DNA from: UBA6059 sp040222235
Lineage (GTDB): Bacteria > Bacteroidota > Bacteroidia > Cytophagales > Cyclobacteriaceae
Assembly (NCBI GenBank): GCA_040222235.1
Contig: JAVKDO010000142.1
Span: 1-64,000, forward strand
DNA length: 64,000 nucleotides
Direction: 5' to 3'
The position numbers and the translations under genes are program-made. This document shows, piece by piece, positions 25,648 through 35,000 of this stretch. The notes beneath the pieces were generated by a model. The model was not told the DNA's origin, did not search any database, and was given only the letters and a program-made list of their open reading frames with translations. Within the stretch, counting starts at the first letter, position 1, and each line of letters opens with the position of its first letter.

Positions 25648-27843
25648 TCACATCCCCGACCATGTCGCTTTCTGCTTGCCTTTCGACTTCTCGACCTTTA
25701 CAGGGATACCTGTCAGGTGTGCCATTCCGGATACGCGCTCTAGGTTGTCCGTACCATCAGCCGCCAGGATGTTCACATTAACTCCTGTGGCCTTCTTCGC
25801 GACATTGAGACCAGAGTGCTGGTGACCCCAGCCGTGTGGCATAGCGACCGTCCCTGGCATCAAGTCGTCCAATAATCGCATGGGTATCCTGACAGTCGCA
25901 GTATTGCTCGTCACATCGACCATGTCCTGATCCGAGAGTCCGTACTGATCAGCATCTGCAGAATGCATGTACAAGTAGTTCGTCGCGCCATCGCGATGAC
26001 CAAACCGCTCGATGTTGTGTGTCCATGAATTGTGCGTCGTAACAGCTCGCTTGGTAATCAACTTGAGTGAGTCTTTGAGCAATCGCTCTTTTTCAAAATC
26101 ATCCTTCAGCTTTTCGGCTTGCTTCATCAGCGGCGTTGGTGCCAGATTGACCCTACCGGAATCAGTATGAACACGAGTGCCTAAGAAGCTCCCAACCTTG
26201 TGCTCCTCTCTGAGCCAGCCGTGCTTATTCTTGAGTAGCGTTTTGAAGCCTGGCTGCCTGGTCAGTTTTAGGATCAGATTGAGCATAAACTTCTGAGGAA
26301 TACCCCTTTTTCCAATCTTCACCTTCTGAGTCCACATTAGAAATTCGAAGAACTTCTGCGCCACGGCAGAATCAAAAATGTTGATACCGGAATGCTTTGC
26401 CAAGTCAATATAAATGGAAGCTTCATCTCGTTGCTCGCCCTCTGTAGTCACCACTGCTTCAGTAGCCTGCAGGTAGGGCTTGGACTGTAATCCAAGCATC
26501 AGCGGGAATATAAATGGAAGGTCAGGGCGCTGTAAAGGATCCGTGCATGGCAGTACATGTGTAGCTACCGAACAGGTCTCACCTGGCTGGATATCCAAAC
26601 AGATCAGAAGCTCTAAAGATTGGAATGCTTTCTTGAGTCTTTCAGAGTTGGGCATGGTGATTAATGGGTTTCCACCCGTAACAACCAGTGCTTTTACCTG
26701 ATTTTCACCTGGTGTAAGGATTTCATCGGCGAGGATGCCTCCAGGGAACGCGTCATTCACAGAGCCGAAATCTCCTACCCTCGACCTGTCCTTTCTCATC
26801 AAGATTCCGTTCTTCACACCGAACTTGATGAAGTCCATCACCCCATGCCCTACTAGAGTTCCACCCTTCCTATCCAGGTTACCCGAGATCATATTGATGG
26901 CTTCCTGTATCCAGAAACAGAGTGTGCCGTTGGTGCCCATATTGACACCAGTAGAACAGTAGATGGACGCACCATTCGCGGTAGCGTAAGCACTCACTAA
27001 TGATCGCAAGCTATCGGCAGTGACGCCTGTGATATCTGCGGTATGTTCGGGTGTCCATTCAGCAGCAAGGGCCTTTAGCTCTTGGAACCCTTCACCATGC
27101 TGATCAATGATTTTTTGGTCATACCCTTGTTGCGCAATCAACTCATTGAGAAATGACAAGTAGAAGAATACATCGGTATTAGGGCGAATGAAGATATGCT
27201 CACCAGCCGTCTTGGCTGTCTCTGTCTTACGCGGGTCAACAATGAATATCTTGACCCCTCGGCGCTCCATGTCTTTGAGGGTCTGAGCAGGATTTGGTAC
27301 TTGTAGGAATGACCACTTGGAGACTACCGGGTTTGCCCCTATGATAATCAAGCACTCGGTATGCTCCAAGTCTGGAAATGGCTGGGTAAATGGGAAGCCG
27401 TAGAGATGTCTCGCAGCTGAAAATTTACTAGAGCAATCCTGCGTTGCGGAGGCGTACATGTTGTTGGATCCCACCCCGGTCATAAAGCCTTGGGCGAATA
27501 CAGGATGCAGAACTCCAAAACCGGCGGCAGTACCAACGTACATGGCTACACTATTCTTTCCATGTTTTGATCTTATCGTCTTGATCTTGTCTCCTATATC
27601 CTTGAACGTCTCCTTCCAAGTCGACTCGACTAGCACATCTCCCCTCCTGATCATTGGTACCTTTAGCCGATCTGGAGACTCGTACATTTCATGTTGCTTG
27701 AGTCCCTTCACACAGCTGAATCCCTTGGTCGCCACATGATCTGGATCCGGCATGATGCTGACGATCTTGCCGTCTTCCTTGGTGACTTCCAACCCACAAA
27801 GGGATTCACATATTCGGCAAAATGTCTGCTGCTTCTCTATCAT
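25648..27843 (-). CDS. Molybdopterin-dependent oxidoreductase, formate-dehydrogenase-like, with 4Fe-4S site
   Basis: 731 residues. The N-terminal [4Fe-4S] site is Cys9, Cys12, Cys16 and Cys44 (FCRICESLCG ... GFSCVKG). The bis-MGD-binding core includes TAAGFGVLHPVFAQGFMTGVG, DCSSKFSAARHLYG (Cys137 is a plausible Mo ligand), IIIGANPVVSKWSF and FIVDPRKTETAK, and the C-terminal domain has a late MPHGWGHQHSG. This is the CISM superfamily of assimilatory, cytoplasmic type; no Tat signal is seen. The reaction is not predictable. No gene for an electron-transfer partner or for cofactor synthesis is adjacent, apart from the small membrane protein downstream. Confidence 0.88.
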   Translation of the reverse strand: MIEKQQTFCRICESLCGLEVTKEDGKIVSIMPDPDHVATKGFSCVKGLKQHEMYESPDRLKVPMIRRGDVLVESTWKETFKDIGDKIKTIRSKHGKNSVAMYVGTAAGFGVLHPVFAQGFMTGVGSNNMYASATQDCSSKFSAARHLYGFPFTQPFPDLEHTECLIIIGANPVVSKWSFLQVPNPAQTLKDMERRGVKIFIVDPRKTETAKTAGEHIFIRPNTDVFFYLSFLNELIAQQGYDQKIIDQHGEGFQELKALAAEWTPEHTADITGVTADSLRSLVSAYATANGASIYCSTGVNMGTNGTLCFWIQEAINMISGNLDRKGGTLVGHGVMDFIKFGVKNGILMRKDRSRVGDFGSVNDAFPGGILADEILTPGENQVKALVVTGGNPLITMPNSERLKKAFQSLELLICLDIQPGETCSVATHVLPCTDPLQRPDLPFIFPLMLGLQSKPYLQATEAVVTTEGEQRDEASIYIDLAKHSGINIFDSAVAQKFFEFLMWTQKVKIGKRGIPQKFMLNLILKLTRQPGFKTLLKNKHGWLREEHKVGSFLGTRVHTDSGRVNLAPTPLMKQAEKLKDDFEKERLLKDSLKLITKRAVTTHNSWTHNIERFGHRDGATNYLYMHSADADQYGLSDQDMVDVTSNTATVRIPMRLLDDLMPGTVAMPHGWGHQHSGLNVAKKATGVNVNILAADGTDNLERVSGMAHLTGIPVKVEKSKGKQKATWSGM

Positions 27844-28211
27844 TCTTCTTTGCTTAAGCGTACTTTGACAACCTTCAAGTCGTAATCATCTGACTTGAAA
27901 ATTATAACAGAAACTCAAGTCAAGGAAGATTAGCTGTACTATTCTGATAAGAAATTGGGAAAATACGATTATTGAAACTAACTATTCAATCAAAGTACTT
28001 TAACAATCTGATTATTAATTATTTAACTTCAAATAAACTATACATATAACTTTTTATTATACAGCTCTAATTGACTTTAAACGCGCTTTTATGCTTTGTA
28101 GGCATTCTGATAAAACAGGACGTCTATCCTACCAACTATCACGAAGACATCAATTACTCGGATGAAATAGCGCTCAACTTTCTACATTTGCCTACTACCT
28201 CATTCACCCCT
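27844..28211. promoter_or_regulatory. Divergent spacer with an inverted repeat upstream of the Mo-enzyme
   Basis: An AT-rich 368-base spacer between divergent genes. A perfect inverted repeat TTCAAGTC-(10)-GACTTGAA at 27874-27899 sits 31 bases before the oxidoreductase start, and a third related half (CTCAAGTC) follows about 15 bases further on. This is a candidate operator. The rest shows no gene; codons 28071-28211 are open but precede the likely sigma start. Confidence 0.45.
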
Positions 28212-28736
28212 ATGAAAGCAGACCACTCACTGTGTGAAGAGTCCGTCTACAATTCCGTATATCAGGAGCAAGCCGAAAAGCTCCGCAACATTCTATATTA
28301 CAAATGTGGTGACTTGAGTCAGGCTGAAGATCTGGTTCATGAGTCCTTCATCAAGCTGTGGAATAAATGTGCCGAAGTGCTATATGATAAGGTCGGTGGC
28401 TTTCTCTATACCGTAGCAAATAATCTCTTTCTTGATCAGATCAGATCGAAGAAAGTAAGCATGAATTTTGAGAAGACGCTAGGCCCTCAGACTGACTCGG
28501 AAGACCCCTATTATCAACTACGGTCTGATGAGTTCAGGCAGAATCTCGAGGATGCCATTGCTTCCCTACCCGAGGGTCAGCGTGAAGCTTTTCTGATGAA
28601 TAGAATAGACAAGCTGACTTACAAAGAAATCGCTGCTCAACTTGACATCAGCCAGACGGCTGTGGAGAAAAGAATATCAAAAGCACTTGGCCGACTCCAG
28701 GTGCTGATCAAAGAATTTGAAAACTTTAAGATCTAG
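28212..28736 (+). CDS. ECF sigma factor of FecI type
   Basis: 174 residues from the ATG at 28212; the frame is open from 28071, but the extra 47 residues do not look like sigma sequence. Region 2 is LVHESFIKLWNKCAEVLYDKVGGFLYTVANNLFLDQIR and region 4 is SLPEGQREAFLMNRIDKLTYKEIAAQLDISQTAVEKRISKAL. It is followed by a FecR-type anti-sigma factor and a receptor with a signalling domain, the classic surface-signalling order. Confidence 0.92.
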   Translation: MKADHSLCEESVYNSVYQEQAEKLRNILYYKCGDLSQAEDLVHESFIKLWNKCAEVLYDKVGGFLYTVANNLFLDQIRSKKVSMNFEKTLGPQTDSEDPYYQLRSDEFRQNLEDAIASLPEGQREAFLMNRIDKLTYKEIAAQLDISQTAVEKRISKALGRLQVLIKEFENFKI

Positions 28737-28776
28737 GGGTTGGGTAAAAGCCACTACTCCTCGTATTTAAGTTGAC

Positions 28777-29694
28777 ATGGAAAATAATCCCGACAAAGAA
28801 ACGTTGCTGGCCAGATGGCTCGCTGATGACCTGACACCAGAAGAGCGTAAAGCGATTGGTCAGGACAAAAGCTTCGAGGCACTAAAGGCGGTCACAGAAG
28901 ACATCAGTTCATGGCAGCTACCCGCCATGGACATTGACAAGGGATTGCAGAGACTCAGAGCCGCGCAAACTAAAGAAGAAAAGAAAACAGTACAATTGCA
29001 GTCTTTCGGCCATGCCATGAGAATAGCAGCTGCAGTGACGTTGCTGATCGTTGGTTATGTGGGATGGCAGCTCTACTTCAGCGGTGATCAGGTTTATGAG
29101 ACGGGCATTGCACAGCGCCTTGACATAGAGCTTCCCGACGAGTCGATGGTAGCACTAGACGCAGGCAGCAGGTTAAGCTATGACCCATCAGATTGGGACA
29201 ACAGCCGTTCGCTGGTCCTCCATGGTGAGGCTTATTTCGATGTAGCTAAGGGCAGTAAGTTTTCGGTAGAGACCAGTGCAGGTACAGTCACTGTCTTAGG
29301 GACTCAATTCAATGTTCGCCACTTTCCAGGTATCCTGGCAGTCACTTGCTTTGAAGGCAGTGTACAGGTGGTCTCAGATGATGAAAGCATAGTTTTGAAG
29401 CCTTCAGATGGCGTGGTGTTTGACGAAGGTGAAATGAGTACATTCATTACCGATAACGCGCTTCCTGACTGGCAACAGGGGTATACAAGATTCTCACGAT
29501 CTAACTTGATCCGTGTGGTAAAAGAGCTCGAGCGTCGATTTAAGGCTCGAATCAACCTACCCGTAAAATACCATGACCTCAAGTACAGTGGTGCGGTACC
29601 ATTTACGAGCCTTGAGGAGGCATTGCAGTCTGTATTTGTTCCCATGGAACTTGAGTACAGAATCGATAATGACGGTAACGTCAGCATCCTGTAG
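28777..29694 (+). CDS. FecR-type anti-sigma regulator
   Basis: 305 residues. A cytoplasmic N-terminal domain (about 1-85), one membrane helix (about 86-105, IAAAVTLLIVGYVGWQLYF), then a periplasmic FecR domain with VYETGIAQRLDIELPDESMVALDAGSRL, HGEAYFDVAKGSKFSVETSAGTVTVLGTQFNVR, and a C-terminal DUF4974-like part (SNLIRVVKELERRFKARI, YSGAVPFTSLEEALQSVF). It holds the preceding sigma factor until the receptor next door signals. The stop is 19 bases before the receptor start. Confidence 0.94.
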   Translation: MENNPDKETLLARWLADDLTPEERKAIGQDKSFEALKAVTEDISSWQLPAMDIDKGLQRLRAAQTKEEKKTVQLQSFGHAMRIAAAVTLLIVGYVGWQLYFSGDQVYETGIAQRLDIELPDESMVALDAGSRLSYDPSDWDNSRSLVLHGEAYFDVAKGSKFSVETSAGTVTVLGTQFNVRHFPGILAVTCFEGSVQVVSDDESIVLKPSDGVVFDEGEMSTFITDNALPDWQQGYTRFSRSNLIRVVKELERRFKARINLPVKYHDLKYSGAVPFTSLEEALQSVFVPMELEYRIDNDGNVSIL

Positions 29695-29713
29695 ATTTAC
29701 CCTTTTCTGGTTT

Positions 29714-32203
29714 ATGACCTTTCTCAGACTGTGGTATATCGCCGTATTGATCATGCTATCGCTTCCTATTAGCGCACAGGTAGATCAGCAGTCACCAAAC
29801 ATCATAGATTTCCTATCGGAACTAGAGACTAAGCACAATGTCAGTTTCGCCTATAACTATGGCCTTTTCGAAAGCTTGCCAGTCCCTGCTACACTATCAG
29901 ATTGCAACGATTTCGAGACGTGTATCAGTCAACTACAGGCACTTACTCCTATTGAAGTAAAGCCTTCTACCAATGGTCGCTATACACTCATGCCTGTTAG
30001 AGCTACCGCAATAGTCAGCGTAGTAGATGGTACTGACGAGACACTTCTCGATATGATTACGGTAGGACTAAATGATGGCGATGGCACCATTGTCCTGCCG
30101 ACCGATAATCACTTCACCATCAAGGGTCTCTTCCCTACCGACTCAGTCACGCTATATTCTCGTTTTTATTTACCTAGTAAAATGTCTGCACAAGACTTGC
30201 TATCTGGGACTACACCTGTCAAACTCAAGGCTGACACCATCTACCTTGAAGAGGTCGTCATAGAAGATTTCATTACGAAGGGTGTTAGCACTCAATTAAG
30301 TGATCAAAAAATGATAGTTAATATGAGTTCGCTGGGACCGCTTGCAGGAGACACAGACGGTGATGTACTTACAGCACTCGGTACACTTCCGGGTGTACGC
30401 ACGCCTAGCGGAAAGCCTGGTGGCATCAACTTTAGGGGTACCACATTTGATCAGACCATGATCTACTTTGATGACATCCCCATCTATCATACAGGGCACT
30501 TCTTCGGCACTATCTCTCCTTACAATGCGGCTGTTGTAGAACAGATAGAAATCTACCGTGGAACATTGCCAGCAAAATGGGGTGGCCGCTTAGGCGGCTT
30601 AATAGATATTTCTACTGCTGAAGACGTACCCGAAAAAGTAAGTGGCAGTGTCTCGCTCAATACGGTGTACGCTGGTGGAAGTCTCAACCTACCCCTTATC
30701 AAAGACAAATGGGGGTTGTCCATCGCCAGCCGAGCAAGCTACCCGATAGATAACCTTTCCCCAAAACTCGAAGCACTACGCCAGCTCAACTTTCAAGGCA
30801 GTCGTATCATCGACAGTGAAAACAACCCAAGAACTACACTTACTGATGATCTCTATTTCGGAGATATCAATGGTAAATCTGTGTATCAAGTCAATGACAG
30901 AAATAGCATCTCCGTAAGTGGGATCTTGATTGACAATGGATACAACTATGAATGGGGGTCACCTGACATGAATCTATTGGAGACGGAGGACCTTGAGCTG
31001 GACAACTGGGGTTTGACTTCAAAATGGAGTAGCGATATTTCAGAGAAGATCGATCTGAATCTAGGCATGTCTTTGTCAAACCTTGACGTTCTCGAAGGTG
31101 TCGGCGTTCAGGAGAATGGTCAGCAAACTCGACAGAGAGTTACCGCCAACAGTCTCGACGAGAGACGGATCTTTCTAGATATTAATCAAACTCAGAGCAA
31201 CACCACTACATGGAGCTATGGATACAGCCTAACACGGCAGAGAGTAGTTTTTGAAGAAGAGAGCTTAGCAGATGGAAGACCTCCAGGCCAGCAAGTCACA
31301 GCTTTTACCCACTCTGCCTATGCATCAATAAAGAAAACCTTGTCGAGCAGACTTATCACGAATCTTGGGGTGCATTCTGATTACTATGCTCCTTTGGACA
31401 ATTGGGTATTTGACCCAAGGGTATCGGCTAGTTACATTATTTCGGATAACGTCTTTCTCAAGGCAGGTGCCAGCCAATCACATCAATACATTCGCCAGCT
31501 ATGGCAAGATGACTTCAATGACTTTAGGATCTCTACAGAGTTTTGGAGTATCGCTGAGAACCGCATACCTATACTTCAAGGAAGAAAGGCTATGCTCGGA
31601 ATGATCTTTGAAAAAGAGCGCTGGCTTATTGATATCGAAGGATACTTCTCAAGATCTTCAGGCATTGAAAAAAAGAATGGAGCGACTATGATCGTACAGG
31701 GCGACCTGAATACTAAAGGAATAGATCTTTTTATAAAACGAAGGTCCAATCTGGTTGAGTTTTGGCTGAGTTACTCCCTAAGTCAGGTACAAACTGTTTT
31801 CGCTGAAGAAGAACTCGCCTACTACGATCAGCCACATATCCTTAATCTTGTATCAATACTAGCACTCGATCGTTGGAGCTTCTCTTTGTCCTGGGCACTT
31901 ATGTCGGGCATGCCTGTGATCATTCCCGATATCAACCCAGGTGATCAGAGTTCCATGGGAGCAACAGCCCTCAGCATACCCTATGAGGACAGGTTTCCAT
32001 TGCTTCATCAAATGGACTTCTCAGCTTCGATGAAGTTCTTGAAAGGAAAAAATGGCTATATGGGTACCATCGGATTGTCTGTTCTCAACCTCTACGATCA
32101 GGATAATATCATCAACATCTTTCAAGAGAATACGCGCCCATCTCAGCCCTACCGATTTGCGGTAGGTTTTGCTCCCAATATTAACCTGAACATCAGATTC
32201 TAG
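29714..32203 (+). CDS. TonB-dependent receptor with signalling (STN) domain
   Basis: 829 residues from the ATG at 29714; the frame is open from 29573, but that part lies inside fecR and only the later start gives a signal peptide (MTFLRLWYIAVLIMLSLPISA). Next is an STN-like domain (about 24-100, IIDFLSELETKHNVSFAYNYG, LSDCNDFETCISQL) that can contact FecR, a plug domain (GDVLTALGTLPGVRTPSGKPGG, INFRGTTFDQTMIYFDDIPIY) and a barrel ending FAVGFAPNINLNIRF. With the two previous genes it forms a complete FecI-FecR-FecA-like unit; the ligand is unknown. Its end overlaps the convergent SCO gene by four bases. Confidence 0.92.
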   Translation: MTFLRLWYIAVLIMLSLPISAQVDQQSPNIIDFLSELETKHNVSFAYNYGLFESLPVPATLSDCNDFETCISQLQALTPIEVKPSTNGRYTLMPVRATAIVSVVDGTDETLLDMITVGLNDGDGTIVLPTDNHFTIKGLFPTDSVTLYSRFYLPSKMSAQDLLSGTTPVKLKADTIYLEEVVIEDFITKGVSTQLSDQKMIVNMSSLGPLAGDTDGDVLTALGTLPGVRTPSGKPGGINFRGTTFDQTMIYFDDIPIYHTGHFFGTISPYNAAVVEQIEIYRGTLPAKWGGRLGGLIDISTAEDVPEKVSGSVSLNTVYAGGSLNLPLIKDKWGLSIASRASYPIDNLSPKLEALRQLNFQGSRIIDSENNPRTTLTDDLYFGDINGKSVYQVNDRNSISVSGILIDNGYNYEWGSPDMNLLETEDLELDNWGLTSKWSSDISEKIDLNLGMSLSNLDVLEGVGVQENGQQTRQRVTANSLDERRIFLDINQTQSNTTTWSYGYSLTRQRVVFEEESLADGRPPGQQVTAFTHSAYASIKKTLSSRLITNLGVHSDYYAPLDNWVFDPRVSASYIISDNVFLKAGASQSHQYIRQLWQDDFNDFRISTEFWSIAENRIPILQGRKAMLGMIFEKERWLIDIEGYFSRSSGIEKKNGATMIVQGDLNTKGIDLFIKRRSNLVEFWLSYSLSQVQTVFAEEELAYYDQPHILNLVSILALDRWSFSLSWALMSGMPVIIPDINPGDQSSMGATALSIPYEDRFPLLHQMDFSASMKFLKGKNGYMGTIGLSVLNLYDQDNIINIFQENTRPSQPYRFAVGFAPNINLNIRF

Positions 32204-32880
32204 TCGGAAGAATCTCCATAGCTTTCTTCTCTCAGTGTTTCAATGTCTGCAATCAGTTGATTGACTGAGGTCTTATTGAGGCCATTGTAGATACCTCGAA
32301 TATGTCTATTACCGTCGACGAGAATGAAATTCTCTGTATGTAAAAATTCATCCGGATCTTTCGTCAAACCAAGGTACTCCTCTACAAAATACTGGTATCG
32401 TCCAAGTTGGTAAATCTCCTCCCTATCCCCTGTTAGCAGGTGCCATTTACCTTCGACGACATTTTTCCGCTCTGCATAGCGCTTCAAGACTGGAATACTG
32501 TCATACTCTGGGGTAACCGAATGTGATAACAATAGCACATTATCATCCTCAAGAAACGCCTCTTGAACTAATGCCATATTATTCGTCATCTTAGGACAAA
32601 TGCCAGGACAGGTAGTAAAGAAGAAGTCAACAACAAACAGCTTATTATCTACGTCCTTCTCAGTGAAATTTTCGCCAAGTTGATTGACCAAGGAAAACTC
32701 GGGGATACGATGAAAATCGGCTGGTAGCGTCTCTTCATCATCAAACCACTGCGGCGTAAATGTCGCTTCTCTATAGTAGGGCAAAGCCGTCACTCGACTA
32801 GTCACTTTTGAGTTATTTTCATTTGCTTGACAGCCCATCATAAGCCATATCAATGCACATAATATGAGTAATCTATTCAT
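32200..32880 (-). CDS. SCO1/SenC family copper-binding lipoprotein
   Basis: 226 residues. Lipoprotein signal (IWLMMGC, Cys17), then a thioredoxin fold with the SCO copper motif CPGIC (Cys91 and Cys95) and the third ligand His181 in FLHTENFILVD; VVDFFFTTCPGICPKM and SHSVTPEYDSIPVLKRY are also typical. SCO proteins deliver copper to the CuA site of cytochrome oxidase or act as periplasmic thiol or metal chaperones. It follows, on the same strand, an ECF sigma / anti-sigma / CpxP-like trio, with about 106 bases between them, which suggests a shared metal or redox theme rather than a respiratory operon. Confidence 0.92.
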   Translation of the reverse strand: MNRLLILCALIWLMMGCQANENNSKVTSRVTALPYYREATFTPQWFDDEETLPADFHRIPEFSLVNQLGENFTEKDVDNKLFVVDFFFTTCPGICPKMTNNMALVQEAFLEDDNVLLLSHSVTPEYDSIPVLKRYAERKNVVEGKWHLLTGDREEIYQLGRYQYFVEEYLGLTKDPDEFLHTENFILVDGNRHIRGIYNGLNKTSVNQLIADIETLREESYGDSSD

Positions 32881-32986
32881 GAGCTACAATATTCTCTTCT
32901 GATAATTCGAAACAAAGACTCGAGCGTTTGAGTCCAAAAATTCGACCATTTTTCAAGTTTTGATTGTTTGATCTATAGACGTGGTA

Positions 32987-33487
32987 TTATCGACGATCCC
33001 TTGGTGGTGGTGAATTGTTTTTTCCCTTATTCAGTAAAACACTAATCACCTGATCTATAGTCTTATCAAACTGGGCCAATTGTGACGGATCACAAAGTTC
33101 CTTCAACTCTTCAAAGTGGTCATAAGTAACAGAGATCTTATCACTTTCGAGCTTACTAAGCTTCGCCAATATCTCACCCATTGCCTTTTCAGAAAGGCTC
33201 TCTTTTTTCAAGTATCCCAGGTATAATTCGGCTTGCTCCTTCTGATCTCTTTCTATATGGCGCATCTCTTCACTGTGCTTAGCTGCCAGCTTGAAATACG
33301 CATTTCTTTGTTCACTACTTAAGCCGAGCCGATCACTAATTTCTGCTTTCAGATCATTCTGACCTCTTCCACCTGGCCTTCCAGGTGGAAGAGGTCGTCC
33401 CACGACTAGAAAACCGATCACCGTCACATTTACTGCGAGCATTATCAAAAAGCCAATTTTGTAAATCTTACTATTGCTCATTGTCAT
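32987..33487 (-). CDS. CpxP/CnrX-like periplasmic sensor
   Basis: 166 residues (the second Met, at 33481, may be the true start). One N-terminal membrane anchor (about 11-29, IGFLIMLAVNVTVIGFLVV), a Pro/Gly linker, then an all-helical periplasmic domain with LGLSSEQRNAYFKLAAKHSEEM, a middle hairpin and DHFEELKELCDPSQLAQFDKTI. The pattern matches the Metal_resist/CpxP-like fold found in CnrX, ZraP and Spy. Met, His and Cys positions in the helices could bind metal. It overlaps the end of the preceding anti-sigma candidate by 17 bases. Confidence 0.8.
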   Translation of the reverse strand: MTMSNSKIYKIGFLIMLAVNVTVIGFLVVGRPLPPGRPGGRGQNDLKAEISDRLGLSSEQRNAYFKLAAKHSEEMRHIERDQKEQAELYLGYLKKESLSEKAMGEILAKLSKLESDKISVTYDHFEELKELCDPSQLAQFDKTIDQVISVLLNKGKNNSPPPRDRR

Positions 33488-33755
33488 AAATATTAAAACT
33501 TGTAATCATCTCCGGATAAGCCTCCGCGGTATCAACCACCTGCTGTTTATTTGAGTGATTAGTCAGAAGTAGGGCATTGCTCGAAACAAGGATCAATATG
33601 GCAGCTGCGACTGCCATCCACTGCCCTCCCTTTTCAGCATTGGGGCGTGATCGAGCAGCCAGCTTTCGTCGAATGCCTTCGAACCCATCTGTAGGTGGTT
33701 TCGCTCGTTCGATCCCGCTTAAGCTGCGTATGACTTTGTCTTTCCACTCTTCCAT
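33471..33755 (-). CDS. One-pass membrane anti-sigma candidate (CnrY-like by position)
   Basis: 94 residues: a basic cytoplasmic part (about 1-43), one membrane helix (about 46-64, WMAVAAAILILVSSNALLL), and a short outer tail. It begins two bases after the sigma factor stop and overlaps the CpxP-like gene. No sequence motif proves anti-sigma function; the call rests on size, topology and the order sigma / small membrane protein / periplasmic sensor, which parallels cnrH-cnrY-cnrX. Confidence 0.65.
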   Translation of the reverse strand: MEEWKDKVIRSLSGIERAKPPTDGFEGIRRKLAARSRPNAEKGGQWMAVAAAILILVSSNALLLTNHSNKQQVVDTAEAYPEMITSFNIYDNEQ

Positions 33756-33757
33756 AA

Positions 33758-34360
33758 TTACTTAGACGCAATTACTTTTGATTTCACTCGTTCAGGATAA
33801 TGTTTTTCTAGGATACACCTAAGATTGGACTTTGCCCGCTGTAGCAAGGATTCCACAGCCTTGCGTGTCACCTTCATAATCTCAGCCACCTCTTGTTGAG
33901 GAAGTTGTTCTATTTGCGTCAGTATAAACACCGTTTTCTGGTTGTCAGACAATTCACTGATCGCTTGAAAGAGATACCGCGCATCTTCCACATTCTCCAT
34001 TTTAACTCCAGGATGATCAAAATCAGACTGATCAAATTGAAGTTTAGCAGAGTCTTTGCGATAAAGTGAACTAAAGATGCCCTTTCGCTTTGTTGCATTC
34101 TTTTTCCGTAAAAAATCTAATGCCTTGTTGACAGTAACTCGGTAGATCCATGTACTCACTGATGAGTCAAACCTGAACTTATGGGCCGTATCGAACACAG
34201 AGATAAACACATCCTGGAGCAGTTCTTCAGCGTCTTCAGCATTCTTAGTGTAGCTGATGAGCGTATTGTAGACTACCGCAGCGTACTGACCATAGAGTCC
34301 TTCAAGCGATTCCTGATCGCCTTCTGCCATCTTCTTTATAGTGCTAGTCTCGTCCATCAT
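33758..34360 (-). CDS. ECF sigma factor
   Basis: 200 residues. Region 2: LYGQYAAVVYNTLISYTKNAEDAEELLQDVFISVFDTAHKF and STWIYRVTVNKALDFLRKK; region 4: AISELSDNQKTVFILTQIEQLPQQEVAEIMKVTRKAVESLLQRAKSNLR. The group includes regulators of envelope and metal stress. It is the first gene of the cluster. A copy of the CCTACCGG octamer lies 13-20 bases upstream of its start (34373-34380). Confidence 0.93.
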   Translation of the reverse strand: MMDETSTIKKMAEGDQESLEGLYGQYAAVVYNTLISYTKNAEDAEELLQDVFISVFDTAHKFRFDSSVSTWIYRVTVNKALDFLRKKNATKRKGIFSSLYRKDSAKLQFDQSDFDHPGVKMENVEDARYLFQAISELSDNQKTVFILTQIEQLPQQEVAEIMKVTRKAVESLLQRAKSNLRCILEKHYPERVKSKVIASK

Positions 34361-34433
34361 TGCTCCTACTCACCTACCGGGAATTGACTTTGAAATTGGT
34401 TCATAACCATAATGTCTCAATACTTGTAAATAC

Positions 34434-35000
34434 CTAAAAATGGTCTGTGACAGTCTGATAGGAAACTTGAAGTTGATTTTGGTCTTTTAAATAATAGCCG
34501 GACTGCTGGTGGCCAGGATCTTCTACTATTTCAATGCTGCCTTTTGCATTGGCACTGACATGAGTTGATTCGCATGAAGTGAATACCATGCAAAGAAGCA
34601 TCGTGGAGATGAATAGTGCCGTCGAAATTCTTATACCACCATCTCCAGTCGTGATCATGGTGATGGCAGATACCGTTACTAGTAAAAGAATCACTAGCAA
34701 CCTGAATACGAGGTTAGTGGAATCCCTAGCTGTGAAACCTGAGGAAGCTTGTAAGACGGGAAGAGCTTCGATAATATAGCTTCTGTCTTTCCAGTGTAGT
34801 TTATTGAGTTCTACTGCCCACTGTTCCTCCCGATCATTGATGATAGCAACTCCATCCTTAACCAACACTAATGTCCCGTTGACCAAGATTGAATTATCTG
34901 CAAGATGCCAATCACGTGCCTCAAGATGGGTGATATCACTTGAGGCTTGTGATGAGAAGGAAGTGACTATCAGAAGGAATGCGGTTATTAAAATTCTCAT
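34434..35000 (-). CDS. Membrane protein with secreted N-domain, unknown
   Basis: 188 residues. Signal peptide (MRILITAFLLIVTSFSSQAS), a small domain with a W-rich segment (ARDWHLADNSILVNGTLVLVKDGV, REEQWAVELNKLHWKDR), then two hydrophobic helices (about 99-116 and 125-143) and a soluble C-terminal tail with His and Gln. It has no recognised family. It lies upstream of the sigma gene on the same strand, 73 bases away; co-regulation is possible but not shown. Confidence 0.6.
   Translation of the reverse strand: MRILITAFLLIVTSFSSQASSDITHLEARDWHLADNSILVNGTLVLVKDGVAIINDREEQWAVELNKLHWKDRSYIIEALPVLQASSGFTARDSTNLVFRLLVILLLVTVSAITMITTGDGGIRISTALFISTMLLCMVFTSCESTHVSANAKGSIEIVEDPGHQQSGYYLKDQNQLQVSYQTVTDHF

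Noticed and set aside
28071..28211. Earlier start for the FecI-like sigma factor
   Set aside because: The 47 extra residues do not resemble sigma sequence, and the ATG at 28212 gives a normal length.
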